A DNA stretch of 28,922 nt from a virus. Below are positions 12,679 to 20,525 of the stretch, piece after piece. Both the position numbers and the translations under genes were made by a program. Location: IMG/VR virus record IMGVR_UViG_3300017963_000635, positions 1-28,922 of that record. One strand, given 5' to 3'. Under the pieces are notes generated by a model, which was not told where the DNA came from, made no database searches, and saw only the letters and a program-made list of their open reading frames with translations. Numbering within the stretch: position 1 is the first letter of the stretch; each line of letters opens with the position of its first letter.

Positions 12679-13632
12679 TAACCTATACGGGTCGACGTAA
12701 AATGTCTCTAATTCGGGGAAACTCCGCAAAAGGACAATCCCGAGCCAAGCCGAAAAGGAAGGTGTAACGACTATGAAGTTCAAAAACAAATTGGAATTAA
12801 AAGGTGCAATCATAGGAATGCTTTTAGGTGATGGATACATACCAAATTCCGGAGTTAACAAACTAATGAGAATCAAAATGAAGTCAGCGCATAGAGAATA
12901 TTTTATGTTTAAAAAGGATATTCTTGAAAATGTATGTTCTCTAAAGACTTTCCTTGGTGAAACAAATGATCGATGGGGAAAAGTAACATTTTCTGATCGT
13001 TTATCAACAAAGACAAATCCATTATTTACACAGCTTAGAGAGCACATGTATCACGATGGCAGAAGAACTGTTGATGAACATGTGATGAAGTGTCTGACAC
13101 CTCTTGGAATGGCTCTATGGTATCAAGATAATGGCTCCTATGCAAAAGGTTCTGGTTATGGAGATGTTATTCTCTGTACAGATGCATACAGTAAGACAGA
13201 ATGTGAAATGATGGCAAGAGAGCTTCAAAAGAGGTTTAAGCATCAGTGGAGAGTTTATAGAAGAGTTAGAAAGAATAAAGATGGTGAAAAATTGTACTTT
13301 TATCGTCTTTATCTTCGTAAAAAAGACCATGAATACTTCTTCAAACTCATAGATCCATTCGTTGTTGATTGCATGAAATATAAACTGAAACGTGATGATG
13401 TTGATGTCAAAGCTTTCAGGGGAACAAGAGAAGAGAGTATTATTTGCCCTGTCTGTAAAAAAGAGTTTAAACGATTCAAATCTCAGAAAGGTAAGTATTG
13501 TTCGAAGGAGTGTTTCAAAAAATTCCACAGAACTTCTCAACGGGACACAGCGAAAGCTGAAGATATAGTCTGATCTTCATAGGAATATGAAGGGTTTGTA
13601 GAAATGTAAACCATTAACACTTAAAGCCGGAG
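12679..13632 (+). ncRNA. Group I intron in the major capsid gene
   Basis: A 954-base insertion with the marks of a group I ribozyme. P1: exon bases 12673-12677 pair with 12692-12696, and U12678 with G12691 as the splice-site wobble. P5-like hairpin CGGGGAAACTCCG. Q-like element around AATCCCGAGCCAAGCC. P7: GACTAT (12769-12774) pairs with ATAGTC (13565-13570), the latter inside the classic GAAGATATAGTC element. P9: CTTCAT (13575-13580) with ATGAAG (13587-13592). P9.1: GGTTT (13593-13597) with AAACC (13608-13612). The terminal G is most likely 13632. The last base is inferred from reading frame and could be one base off (13633, giving Phe in place of Val). Confidence 0.85.
12773..13573 (+). CDS. 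LAGLIDADG homing endonuclease encoded in the intron
   Basis: A 266-residue protein with two LAGLIDADG-type helices, GAIIGMLLGDGYI (D20) and LGMALWYQDNGSY (D119), so a monomeric two-motif enzyme. A C-terminal Cys4 element (C225, C228, C243, C247) may add DNA contacts. Such enzymes cut intron-lacking alleles of the capsid gene so that repair copies the intron in. The ORF lies exactly between the two P7 strands. The ATG overlaps the 5' strand and the last codons before TGA encode the 3' strand, so ribozyme core and protein termini share bases. AGGTG about 10 bases upstream is the only ribosome site. Confidence 0.9.
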   Translation: MKFKNKLELKGAIIGMLLGDGYIPNSGVNKLMRIKMKSAHREYFMFKKDILENVCSLKTFLGETNDRWGKVTFSDRLSTKTNPLFTQLREHMYHDGRRTVDEHVMKCLTPLGMALWYQDNGSYAKGSGYGDVILCTDAYSKTECEMMARELQKRFKHQWRVYRRVRKNKDGEKLYFYRLYLRKKDHEYFFKLIDPFVVDCMKYKLKRDDVDVKAFRGTREESIICPVCKKEFKRFKSQKGKYCSKECFKKFHRTSQRDTAKAEDIV

Positions 13633-14523
13633 GTTCAGCGCTACTTTGACAATATCCTTCTAGATAGAAGGAAACCAAACTTCATTCATATGATTGGAGC
13701 GCAAGTACGACGTTTACCTCAAAAAAATTCAGATACCGTTATCTTCAGACGTTTTGACAACTTGTCAGACGCACTAACACCATTAACAGAAGGTGTAACA
13801 CCAAATAGTGAACAAGTAAGTAAATTTGATATCACAGCCGTCACAAGCCAGTACGGAAAAGTTATCGAATTGTCAGACAAAGTAATCATCACTGTACAAG
13901 ATGACACTTCTAACGAAGTTGCTGATATGCTAGCACAAAACATGAACAGCACTCTTGATAAGATCGTGCGTAACATGTTGAATGCAACAGCATCTCAAAT
14001 TGCTTGTGCTAATGGTGTTAATGGAAGTACGCCTACTGAAATTAACCAAACAGATATCGATCTAGTTATCGACTATCTAGAAGGAAACAATGCTGTTAAG
14101 TATGTTCCAACTATGGAAGGTATGAATAAATTCGGTACAGCTCCACGCTGGGCGGGGTATTGGGGACTTCTCCATACAGACCTACGCTCTGACTTGAAAG
14201 CTGTTTCCTCTTTCCTATCTAGAAACCAATACCCAGATCCAAAGGCTGCTTTGGAATCTGAGCTTGGTTCAACAGACGAGGTTAGCTGGCTAATGTCTTC
14301 AGAGGTTTATGAAAGCTCTGGAACATACAACAACATCATCTTTGGACAGAACGCTTATGCAAGGATCGCAATTGATGATCTTTCCAGCGAATTTATCATT
14401 AAAGAGTTGGGAGCGGGAGAAGATCGCTTGAACCAACGTCGTTCGATGGGCTGGAAGTCATATTTTGGATCTGTCATTCTTGATGACGGCTGGGTCGTTA
14501 ACCTACAAGCTACTCAAGCGTAA
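13633..14523 (+). CDS. Major capsid protein, exon 2 (N4-gp56 type)
   Basis: 296 codons plus stop, joined to exon 1 for a 306-residue coat protein. It reads VQRYFDNILLDRRKPNFIHM, then NSDTVIFRRFDNLSDALTPL and TEGVTPNSEQVSKFDITAV, which are the landmark motifs of the N4-gp56 coat family with its HK97-like fold. The ending GEDRLNQRRSMGWKSYFG, then a WVVNLQ strand, is also typical. The frame is open upstream of its first ATG (13690), and the 19 residues before it are needed by the family. Translation from 13690 alone would lack the N-terminal arm. The most abundant virion protein is thus dependent on intron splicing. Confidence 0.9.
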   Translation, partial: VQRYFDNILLDRRKPNFIHMIGAQVRRLPQKNSDTVIFRRFDNLSDALTPLTEGVTPNSEQVSKFDITAVTSQYGKVIELSDKVIITVQDDTSNEVADMLAQNMNSTLDKIVRNMLNATASQIACANGVNGSTPTEINQTDIDLVIDYLEGNNAVKYVPTMEGMNKFGTAPRWAGYWGLLHTDLRSDLKAVSSFLSRNQYPDPKAALESELGSTDEVSWLMSSEVYESSGTYNNIIFGQNAYARIAIDDLSSEFIIKELGAGEDRLNQRRSMGWKSYFGSVILDDGWVVNLQATQA

Positions 14524-14534
14524 GGAGGAATAAT

Positions 14535-15221
14535 ATGACTGACGTAAGAGATTTAGAATTAGTTCAAGCTGCTGGTTATACCTTCACCTCCGGTGGAGCC
14601 GCTTATAACTTAACACTTGAGTTTTACCCAGACTATGTCGAGGTAATCAACTACACAAAATCAGCAACTGTGTCTCAGATCGTAAGGTCTACATGGATGC
14701 GTGGTTTCCCCGCAGGGGACGCTGTATCTATCCAGTCAATTGCAGACAATGGTTCTACAGGTAACCTAAACTCCGTCCTAGAGACTACTAACGGTTTCAC
14801 ATGGGCAGGAAGTGCTGCAGGATATACAGCTACTCAGAAGACAATTACAGGTGCTACACAAGCGTCTCCTGTAGTTATCACGTCTACTGCGCATGGTCTT
14901 TCAAATGGAGATCGTGTCAGGATTACAGATGTTGTTGGTATGGTTGAGCTGAACGGTAGGGAGTTCGTAGTAGGTTTATCCGCTACTAACACCTTTGCTC
15001 TTTATGATGTCTATGGTGATGCGATCGATGGTACTGGCTATACCGCTTACTCAAGTGGTGGTGAAGCTAATGCTATCGGCCCAACCGATGATGTTGAGAA
15101 TGCAGAAGAAACATTTATTCTCACCTTGGGATCCGGAGTCGTTGGAAACGATGGTGATACTATGTACGTACACGCTATCAAATATCCCGGCGGCGTGAAT
15201 TCCTTGGGGGATATAGGATGA
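14535..15221 (+). CDS. Virion protein with E1-FCCH-like domain
   Basis: A 228-residue protein. The N-terminal half (MTDVRDLELVQAAGYTFTSG and following beta segments) is unassigned. Residues about 105-180 (ITGATQASPVVITSTAHGLS, then NGDRVRITDVVGMVELNGRE, then TAYSSGG) match the small beta domain that databases label E1-FCCH when it occurs in phage virion proteins. A domain with the same motifs lies in the tail protein at 18321-20525. AAGGAGG precedes the ATG by 7 bases. Position directly after the coat gene suggests a capsid decoration or head-tail role. A terminator follows at 15257. Confidence 0.7.
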   Translation: MTDVRDLELVQAAGYTFTSGGAAYNLTLEFYPDYVEVINYTKSATVSQIVRSTWMRGFPAGDAVSIQSIADNGSTGNLNSVLETTNGFTWAGSAAGYTATQKTITGATQASPVVITSTAHGLSNGDRVRITDVVGMVELNGREFVVGLSATNTFALYDVYGDAIDGTGYTAYSSGGEANAIGPTDDVENAEETFILTLGSGVVGNDGDTMYVHAIKYPGGVNSLGDIG

Positions 15222-15256
15222 TGATAATGGGTAAATTTTAACCGTTGTGATTATAT

Positions 15257-15286
15257 GGGTTGGAAATTTCCAACCCTCTGTGTTTT
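15257..15286 (+). terminator. Intrinsic terminator after the head operon
   Basis: A 20-base perfect palindrome at 15257-15276 (arms GGGTTGG and CCAACCC around AAATTT), followed by TCTGTGTTTT. It lies 35 bases after the stop of the FCCH-domain gene. The 140-base gap from there to the HNH gene holds nothing else convincing besides a weak TTTACA/TTGTTT promoter-like stretch. Confidence 0.7.
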
Positions 15287-15363
15287 ACAAAAAAGAAACG
15301 TTTGTTTTATTTTGGAAATAATTATATCACTCTGAGAGTGAAAGCAAAACTCTTGGAGGGTAT

Positions 15364-15945
15364 ATGGAAGAAGAAAAAAAAATATGTGATAAGTGTGGTA
15401 TTGAAAAACATCCATATCACCATAAAAGCGGAAGAATTCAGTGGGTTTGTAAACCATGTAGAAATAAAAGAGCTAGGAAGTGGAGAAAAGAAAACCCTGA
15501 AGAAGCAGCAAGAATAAGTAGACATTATGCAAGATTAGATAGAAAAAAAAATCCATTAAGACAAAGAGAAGCCAATAGAAGATATAGAGAAAAACATCCT
15601 GAAAGATATCTTCAACAGAAAAGAGAATGCGATAAGAAATATCGAGATAAAAGAAATAAATCATTAGTAGAATATAGAAAAAATAATTTTGAAAAATGTA
15701 GAGCTCATGACAAAATTAAATATGCAATAAAAAAAGGGAAAATAAAAAAATCAGAAAAATGTGAATTTTGTGGGGAAAAAGAAAAATTACATGGACACCA
15801 TGAAAATTATGAAAAACCACTAGAAGTAATTTGGTTATGTAGTAGATGTCATGTAGCTATTCACAAAATGAATGAGATAAGAAAAAGTAATGAAATAAAA
15901 AAGAATCTAGAAAAAGAGGCCCAAGATGACAAAAGTTCTTTATGA
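15364..15945 (+). CDS. Free-standing HNH endonuclease
   Basis: A 193-residue, very basic protein. The N-terminus is a Cys4 finger (ICDKCGIEKHPYHHKSGRIQ, then WVCKPC). The middle is Arg/Lys-rich and helical. The C-terminus is an HNH nuclease: CEFCGEKEKLHGHHENYEKP and WLCSRCHVAIHK, with the paired CxxC motifs binding zinc and the HH supplying the catalytic histidine. GGAGG lies 5 bases before the ATG. It sits alone between a terminator and the next structural gene, and its 3' end overlaps the start of that gene by 20 bases. This is the usual situation of a homing endonuclease that has invaded intergenic DNA. It is far more A-rich than its neighbours, a sign of separate origin. Confidence 0.88.
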   Translation: MEEEKKICDKCGIEKHPYHHKSGRIQWVCKPCRNKRARKWRKENPEEAARISRHYARLDRKKNPLRQREANRRYREKHPERYLQQKRECDKKYRDKRNKSLVEYRKNNFEKCRAHDKIKYAIKKGKIKKSEKCEFCGEKEKLHGHHENYEKPLEVIWLCSRCHVAIHKMNEIRKSNEIKKNLEKEAQDDKSSL

Positions 15946-16129
15946 GTTCGACATGTATGAAGACAATGAAGATCTCGAGCTATTCCAAAAGAGCCGCGAC
16001 ATGAATAACGCTCTATGGGACATCTATCATATGTGTCGCGATAAGCTGAAATATCAAGAGCCAAGTGAAGAAACATTAGAAATGTGCGAGATTATCAAGA
16101 AAAGAATTCAAGATGTTGGTATATTATGA
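15926..16129 (+). CDS. Conserved small phage protein
   Basis: A 67-residue acidic ORF: MTKVLYEFDMYEDNEDLELF, then NNALWDIYHMCRDKLKYQE and a C-terminal helix (LEMCEIIKKRIQDVGI). The pattern of a beta strand, E-D-x-E-[ED]-L, L-W-D and R-x-KLKY is shared by many phage hypothetical proteins. GAGG precedes the ATG by 7 bases. The HNH gene overlaps its first 20 bases in another frame, so the nuclease presumably inserted just upstream without damaging it. Function unknown. Confidence 0.75.
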   Translation: MTKVLYEFDMYEDNEDLELFQKSRDMNNALWDIYHMCRDKLKYQEPSEETLEMCEIIKKRIQDVGIL

Positions 16130-16156
16130 AAAAACCCCCTAGTGGCATCTAGGAGG
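16129..16156 (-). terminator. Hairpin with T-run on the leftward strand
   Basis: CCCCCTAG (16135-16142) pairs with CTAGGAGG (16149-16156), seven pairs with one mismatch, loop TGGCAT. On the minus strand it is followed by six T (16134-16129). There is no T-run on the plus strand, so as a terminator it points leftward, the second such structure in the window after 2710-2746. Confidence 0.35.
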
Positions 16157-16221
16157 TAAGAGGTTTAAAGTCATGTTTTTAATTTTATTTAACTTATGGA
16201 AAAAAGACAAAGGAAAGTCGC

Positions 16222-16785
16222 ATGACTGAAGAAAAAATTAGTACAGATGAGTTTATCGTTCCTCAAGAAACATTGATGGATACTGAAGAGGAACCTAAAA
16301 AAAGAAGGGGTCGCAAGCCTGGCCCAAAGAAAGAAGATCTTCAAGCACAGGCGTTCGAAAAGCTGTTAGACGAGTTTAAAGCTCTTAAGGGAGAGCTTGA
16401 AGACACCAAGAAAAAGCTAGAGGAAGTAAAGAGCGAGCCTGTCTCTGTCAGATTACAGAAGAGTAAAAAAAAACGACGCAACATACCGCCATACACAGGC
16501 CCAATGAGGCGGGTGAAATTTATGAGAAACGATCAACCACAAAATCCTATGAACTCGCGATTAACAAAAGTCGTCGTTAATAAAGAAAAGAATATTGATG
16601 AGCTTGTAGACTGGAGAGGAACCCTTGTTCCTGGTCAGGTGTATGAGCTCCCAGAGCCTGTCGTTGATTTTATAAATAGTCGTTCAGAGCCAACTTATGG
16701 CGAAAGACCTGACCCGGAGAATCCAAGACAGTCAATAACAACTATTATTGGTGAAAAGCAGAGGTGTTACTGCGTTCCAGCATAA
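16222..16785 (+). CDS. Virion-region protein with AT-hook-like motif and coiled coil
   Basis: A 187-residue protein. An acidic start is followed by EPKKRRGRKPGPKKED (RGRKPG resembles an AT-hook), a coiled coil (FEKLLDEFKALKGELEDTKK) and a second basic patch (KSKKKRRN). The C-terminal part is globular: TLVPGQVYELPEPVVDFINS and GEKQRCYCVPA. Phage proteins with this kind of C-terminal VPG-x-x-[YV] segment occur near head-tail genes. An AAAGGAAAG site precedes the ATG. It is followed 12 bases later by the adaptor-like gene. The DNA-binding suggestion is from motif only. Confidence 0.65.
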   Translation: MTEEKISTDEFIVPQETLMDTEEEPKKRRGRKPGPKKEDLQAQAFEKLLDEFKALKGELEDTKKKLEEVKSEPVSVRLQKSKKKRRNIPPYTGPMRRVKFMRNDQPQNPMNSRLTKVVVNKEKNIDELVDWRGTLVPGQVYELPEPVVDFINSRSEPTYGERPDPENPRQSITTIIGEKQRCYCVPA

Positions 16786-16797
16786 GAAGAGGAAGTT

Positions 16798-17445
16798 ATG
16801 GCCACTAAGACATTAGGTGATATTGCAGAGATCGTTAAAAAGGTAACTGGTCGTACTGATCAGTCTGTGAGTATCAATACAATCTATACCTATGTAAACG
16901 ATTTTTATCAGCAGATCGCTGGTCAAGAGTTGAGGCTTTTTGAAAACAATTCTTTTTACGAATTTAGCACAGTAGCCTCTATAGATGAGTATTCAATAGA
17001 TTTATCGTCTATTGGATATTCAATCTTGAGCAAGCCAGCTTACATAGGAGGGAGTGGATACCCCGGATATGACCTTGATTTTCATATCCATCCCTCAATC
17101 TTCTATGCAAGATGGCCAGACACACAGGATTATACGGAACAAAGACCAACAGACGTTCTTTGGTATGACAACAAATTAGTTTTTAGGGCTCCCCCTGATG
17201 ATGTGTATGATGTAAAAATTACTGCATACACGATCAATGCAGAGTTGAGCGATCCATCTGATCAGATTCAAGAAGATTATTGGTTTAGATACATCGCTTA
17301 CGGGGCTGCTTTAGACTTACTTGGAGATGCTGGCGAGTTTGAAAAAGTTTCTCAGGTGATGCCATTGTTTGAAAGGTATAAGGCAATTGTTAATGCAAGA
17401 ACGTATACACAAATGAAAGAACGCGTTGCGATTAGAAATTTTTAA
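16798..17445 (+). CDS. Head-tail adaptor-like protein
   Basis: A 215-residue protein. It opens with TLGDIAEIVKKVTGRTDQSV and IYTYVNDFYQQIAGQ, a helical start. A beta middle includes DVLWYDNKLVFRAPPDDVYDVKIT, and the C-terminal helices are YWFRYIAYGAALDLLGDAGE, then PLFERYKAIVNART. The order of an N-terminal helical hairpin, beta insert and helical end matches the adaptor-type proteins that dock on the portal in short-tailed phages (functional counterparts of P22 gp4). Similarity is by architecture and position, before the tail/stabilisation gene. GAGG lies 6 bases before the ATG. Confidence 0.6.
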   Translation: MATKTLGDIAEIVKKVTGRTDQSVSINTIYTYVNDFYQQIAGQELRLFENNSFYEFSTVASIDEYSIDLSSIGYSILSKPAYIGGSGYPGYDLDFHIHPSIFYARWPDTQDYTEQRPTDVLWYDNKLVFRAPPDDVYDVKITAYTINAELSDPSDQIQEDYWFRYIAYGAALDLLGDAGEFEKVSQVMPLFERYKAIVNARTYTQMKERVAIRNF

Positions 17446-17453
17446 GGAGTATT

Positions 17454-17618
17454 ATGAAAAAATTAACAACTTTATTTGTCATCGGAGCATTGTTAAGTAT
17501 TGGGCTTAGTAGCTGTGCTGCTAGATGTGGATTTTCAGGCCCAAAGCTTACGATTGATGGGTTAAATTTTGAGGCTGAAGGCCGTATGGGCCCTCAAAGC
17601 ATGTTAGAATCTAAGTAG
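17454..17618 (+). CDS. Small phage lipoprotein
   Basis: A 54-residue ORF: MKKLTTLFVIGALLSIGLSS then CAARCGF, a classic type II signal peptide with lipobox LSSC (C21 as the lipidated residue). The mature part is only 34 residues, ending LNFEAEGRMGPQSMLESK. AAGGAG lies 6 bases before the ATG, and the stop is directly followed by the ribosome site of the next gene. It is embedded in the virion gene operon. Phage lipoproteins of this kind are known as superinfection-exclusion factors or outer spanins, but the Pro-rich composition of spanins is missing. The signal implies a diderm host. Confidence 0.8.
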   Translation: MKKLTTLFVIGALLSIGLSSCAARCGFSGPKLTIDGLNFEAEGRMGPQSMLESK

Positions 17619-17628
17619 GAGGTAAAGT

Positions 17629-18321
17629 ATGCCTTGGAATGGTGGTAGCTTCCCTGATGGAGCTAAGAACTTACCTGATAACAGGGTTGGCATAGCTGAT
17701 AACTTCTCTTGGATTGATCTTTACATGCCGACAGATCATATCTGGGATGACAGCGACGCAAACAAAAACGGTCATCATAGCCAAGCGGCTCTTGTAACAA
17801 AGGGGGCCTCTCCGGGTATTACAGTTCCGACAAGTACAGACGGAATTTTGTATGTACAAACAATCTCTGATGAGAAGCCAGCAGCTGCGGGGTCTGTAAA
17901 TAAAGAGGTTCTTTATTACGCAGATAAAGACGGAGACGCTGTCACCACTCATCGGCCGTTAAACTGGGGAAGTGTTTGGGCTCAGGCCGTTTTCAACCCA
18001 AAAACAGTGAATGCTATTGGCTCAGCTGATACAACAGGGATCATTAGATCAAGCAATATTGCCTCTGTTGGTTACAATAATCGGTATTTTGAGTTTACAT
18101 TCTCTGAAAACGCTCCAACGTCAGATTATATCGTTTTGGGATCTATAACTAGGGCAACAGGATCAGCAACGGCTAGCAGAGAGATGATTGCTATTCGTGG
18201 TTTTGATGGGGCTCAGTGTACAACGAGCTCTTTCCAGATTGTTTTTAATAAAACAACTGATGTTCCAGTAGATCAGATTGATTTAAGTACAACGCAAGCT
18301 TTTGTGGTGGTAATTGTATAA
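17629..18321 (+). CDS. Virion/tail-region protein of unknown function
   Basis: A 230-residue beta-rich protein (MPWNGGSFPDGAKNLPDNR; then ISDEKPAAAGSVNKEVLYYA; then NRYFEFTFSENAPTSDYIV), with an MIAIRGFDGAQ strand near the end. The low charge and Gly/Ser/Thr/Asn-rich composition are typical of tail or fibre-associated proteins. AGGAGG lies 6 bases before the ATG. Its stop shares a base with the start of the stabilisation/tail gene. I cannot assign it to a named family. Confidence 0.65.
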   Translation: MPWNGGSFPDGAKNLPDNRVGIADNFSWIDLYMPTDHIWDDSDANKNGHHSQAALVTKGASPGITVPTSTDGILYVQTISDEKPAAAGSVNKEVLYYADKDGDAVTTHRPLNWGSVWAQAVFNPKTVNAIGSADTTGIIRSSNIASVGYNNRYFEFTFSENAPTSDYIVLGSITRATGSATASREMIAIRGFDGAQCTTSSFQIVFNKTTDVPVDQIDLSTTQAFVVVIV

Positions 18322-20525
18322 TGCAGACATTTTTAGTTGCTCCATTTTCTGAAGGGTTAGATAGAGAAGTTGAACCTTGGTTGCTTCCACAGGATGCTTT
18401 TGTTTCAATGCAAAACGCGTTTTTGCGAAGGGGAGTGTTACAAAAGCGTCCCGGATATGCAGAGCTTGCCACAGGTGGAGAAGGTGGGGTAGCTGAAACA
18501 CAGAGCCGGGTTGTTGATGCCGGCGGTGTTGGAAGTTATGCAGAGCTCCCAGTGATGGGAATTTTCAATTACATCGACTCCAACGAGGATAAGAGGTTGT
18601 GCGTTTTAGATACGCGCAACTTCAATCTCTATAGCACATCAAACAATCGGCTTGAATATGTTACGCATAGCTCTGGAACAACATATAACGGCGGTGATGA
18701 CGACTTTTGGTCTGCGACTAACTATACTGTTGTAAACACGTCAACGTCTACAAGGACTCCGATACTTGTTTTTACAAACAATGTTGATGTTCCTCAGTAT
18801 TTTGACGGAACAAACACAGAAGATCTAAACAACGCGGCATCATTCAATTATCAAGAGCCTCCAGCATCTTTAGGAGGTGATCTTGAGGCAGCTAGACTGT
18901 GCTTCTTCTATGGAGATCGTTTAATCTTCTTAAATACAAAGCAAGATACGTATCGATATCCAAATAGGTGTCTGTACAGTCCTTTGTTTAACTCTGTCGC
19001 TGTTGGTGGTAACTCTATAGCTCTTGACTTTAGTGATAAAAACGCTGGTGTTGTCGATGCAGCAACATCTGACGAAATTCTTGGTGCTGACTTTCTTGCA
19101 GGTGATCTTATCGTATACTTCAAGGAAACGGGTCCCTGGGCACTTAAAGTGACTACAGATCGCTTCTTTCCGTTTAGATGGGAAAAACTAGGGCCAAAGG
19201 GTGTTTCGCGCTGTGACGCTCCTAAAAGCGTTTCTAGCTACTTTGGTGAAGTTACAGGAGCTGGAATTCTTGGAATTATCTCAACAGATGGGAACACCGT
19301 TGGTAGGGTTGATAATAAGCTTCCCTTCTTTACAAGAGACGACATCAATCCATCAAAGTTTCAGTATTGTTATGCTGTGGAGTCTGAGAGGTATAGACAG
19401 AGATGGTTGGCATATCCAAGCATAACGTCTCAAGAAGACTCTCCGGATAAGGTTCTTGTAAATGGCGTAGAAGACAACACGTGGTTTATCTATGATTTAC
19501 CTATCCATTGTTTTGGAAATTACCATGATGCGGCTTTTGATCAATCATGGGATGAATTTACTAAGCCTTGGGATTCCTACGGAGGTAAGTGGGATTCCTA
19601 TACAGAGTTTGAAAAGTCTCTTTCTGTGATTGGTGGGTCATACGATGGGTATGTCTTCAAGATGGATACAGAGGACAATGATGGACAGACAGATATCACC
19701 GGAATATCTCAGGCTAATCCAGCCGTTGTAACTGTTGCAAACCATAGGTTGAATACTGGAGATGTTGTTAAGATTTACAACGTTTCAGGTATGACAGAAA
19801 TCAACGAGCTTCAGTCTCAGGTAACGGTTGTCAATGATACATCTTTCCAGCTTAACGAGATCGATAGCTCTAGCTTTACAGCTTATACCTCTGGTGGTTT
19901 TTTTGAGAAAGCAATCTTGTTCGATGTAAAAACAAAACCATTAAATCCTTGGATTAAAGAGGGACGTAAAGCCGCTTTACATTGGGTTGACTTTAGAGTT
20001 GATACGAGCCAGTTAACAACATGTAATATTGAATTTTTTACAGATGAGAGAAAAACACCTTACACGCTTCCAGACCAATCAAACACCTCTATATCTGTTG
20101 AAAGCAGTGGAACAACCTCATCATCAGGGGATATCTCATTTTTCTTGAAAGAAGCCCCTGTTCTCCCTGGAACAGTCTCTATCAGTGTTGGAGGTACTGA
20201 AACAATTACAGATAATGGTTATCAAACGCTTTCTGGCGATGTTGTAGCGACAGGAAATATAAATTATAAATCCGGGTTGATTCGAATCTTCGGTTCTGTA
20301 GCATCGTCAGCTGTTTTATCTTCATACACAGAAGACAACTCAACAACGACATTAATCTTCAAAGATGAAACGGGCAGAGAACAAAACTGGTATCGCGTTT
20401 ACGTCAACTCTGTCGCGAGATCTCATCAAGTAAGGATATTCCAAGAGAGAGTAGACGAAAGGTTGAGAATACATGCGATCGGATTTGCGATGTCTCCGGC
20501 TGGAAGTATTGAGGGGGGTAACTAA
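18321..20525 (+). CDS. Tail/DNA-stabilisation protein (P22 gp10-like) with FCCH-like insert
   Basis: A 734-residue protein. The start (MQTFLVAPFSEGLDREVEPW then LLPQDAFVSMQNAFLRRGVL and QKRPGY) has the G-L-D-x-x-x-E-x-x-L-x-x-x-x-A-x-x-x-x-N-x-x-x-x-x-G-x-x-x-x-R pattern of P22 gp10-type proteins. In short-tailed phages these bind beneath the adaptor and hold the packaged DNA in. Beta-propeller-like repeats follow (GDRLIFLN; FLAGDLIVYFKETGPWALKV). Residues about 455-532 (ITGISQANPAVVTVANHRLN, then TGDVVKIYNVSGMTE, then FTAYTSGGF) form an E1-FCCH-like domain matching the one at 14535-15221. The rest is a C-terminal beta domain. Confidence 0.7.
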   Translation: MQTFLVAPFSEGLDREVEPWLLPQDAFVSMQNAFLRRGVLQKRPGYAELATGGEGGVAETQSRVVDAGGVGSYAELPVMGIFNYIDSNEDKRLCVLDTRNFNLYSTSNNRLEYVTHSSGTTYNGGDDDFWSATNYTVVNTSTSTRTPILVFTNNVDVPQYFDGTNTEDLNNAASFNYQEPPASLGGDLEAARLCFFYGDRLIFLNTKQDTYRYPNRCLYSPLFNSVAVGGNSIALDFSDKNAGVVDAATSDEILGADFLAGDLIVYFKETGPWALKVTTDRFFPFRWEKLGPKGVSRCDAPKSVSSYFGEVTGAGILGIISTDGNTVGRVDNKLPFFTRDDINPSKFQYCYAVESERYRQRWLAYPSITSQEDSPDKVLVNGVEDNTWFIYDLPIHCFGNYHDAAFDQSWDEFTKPWDSYGGKWDSYTEFEKSLSVIGGSYDGYVFKMDTEDNDGQTDITGISQANPAVVTVANHRLNTGDVVKIYNVSGMTEINELQSQVTVVNDTSFQLNEIDSSSFTAYTSGGFFEKAILFDVKTKPLNPWIKEGRKAALHWVDFRVDTSQLTTCNIEFFTDERKTPYTLPDQSNTSISVESSGTTSSSGDISFFLKEAPVLPGTVSISVGGTETITDNGYQTLSGDVVATGNINYKSGLIRIFGSVASSAVLSSYTEDNSTTTLIFKDETGREQNWYRVYVNSVARSHQVRIFQERVDERLRIHAIGFAMSPAGSIEGGN

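Noticed and set aside
12592-13047. Leftward 151-codon frame over the capsid start and intron
   Set aside because: Runs antisense to the scaffold end, the ribozyme and the LAGLIDADG gene; no ribosome site or recognisable protein.
13690-14523. Capsid protein starting at ATG 13690 as an independent gene
   Set aside because: The frame upstream encodes the family's conserved N-terminal arm, and the first ten codons lie before the intron. There is no ribosome site at 13690.
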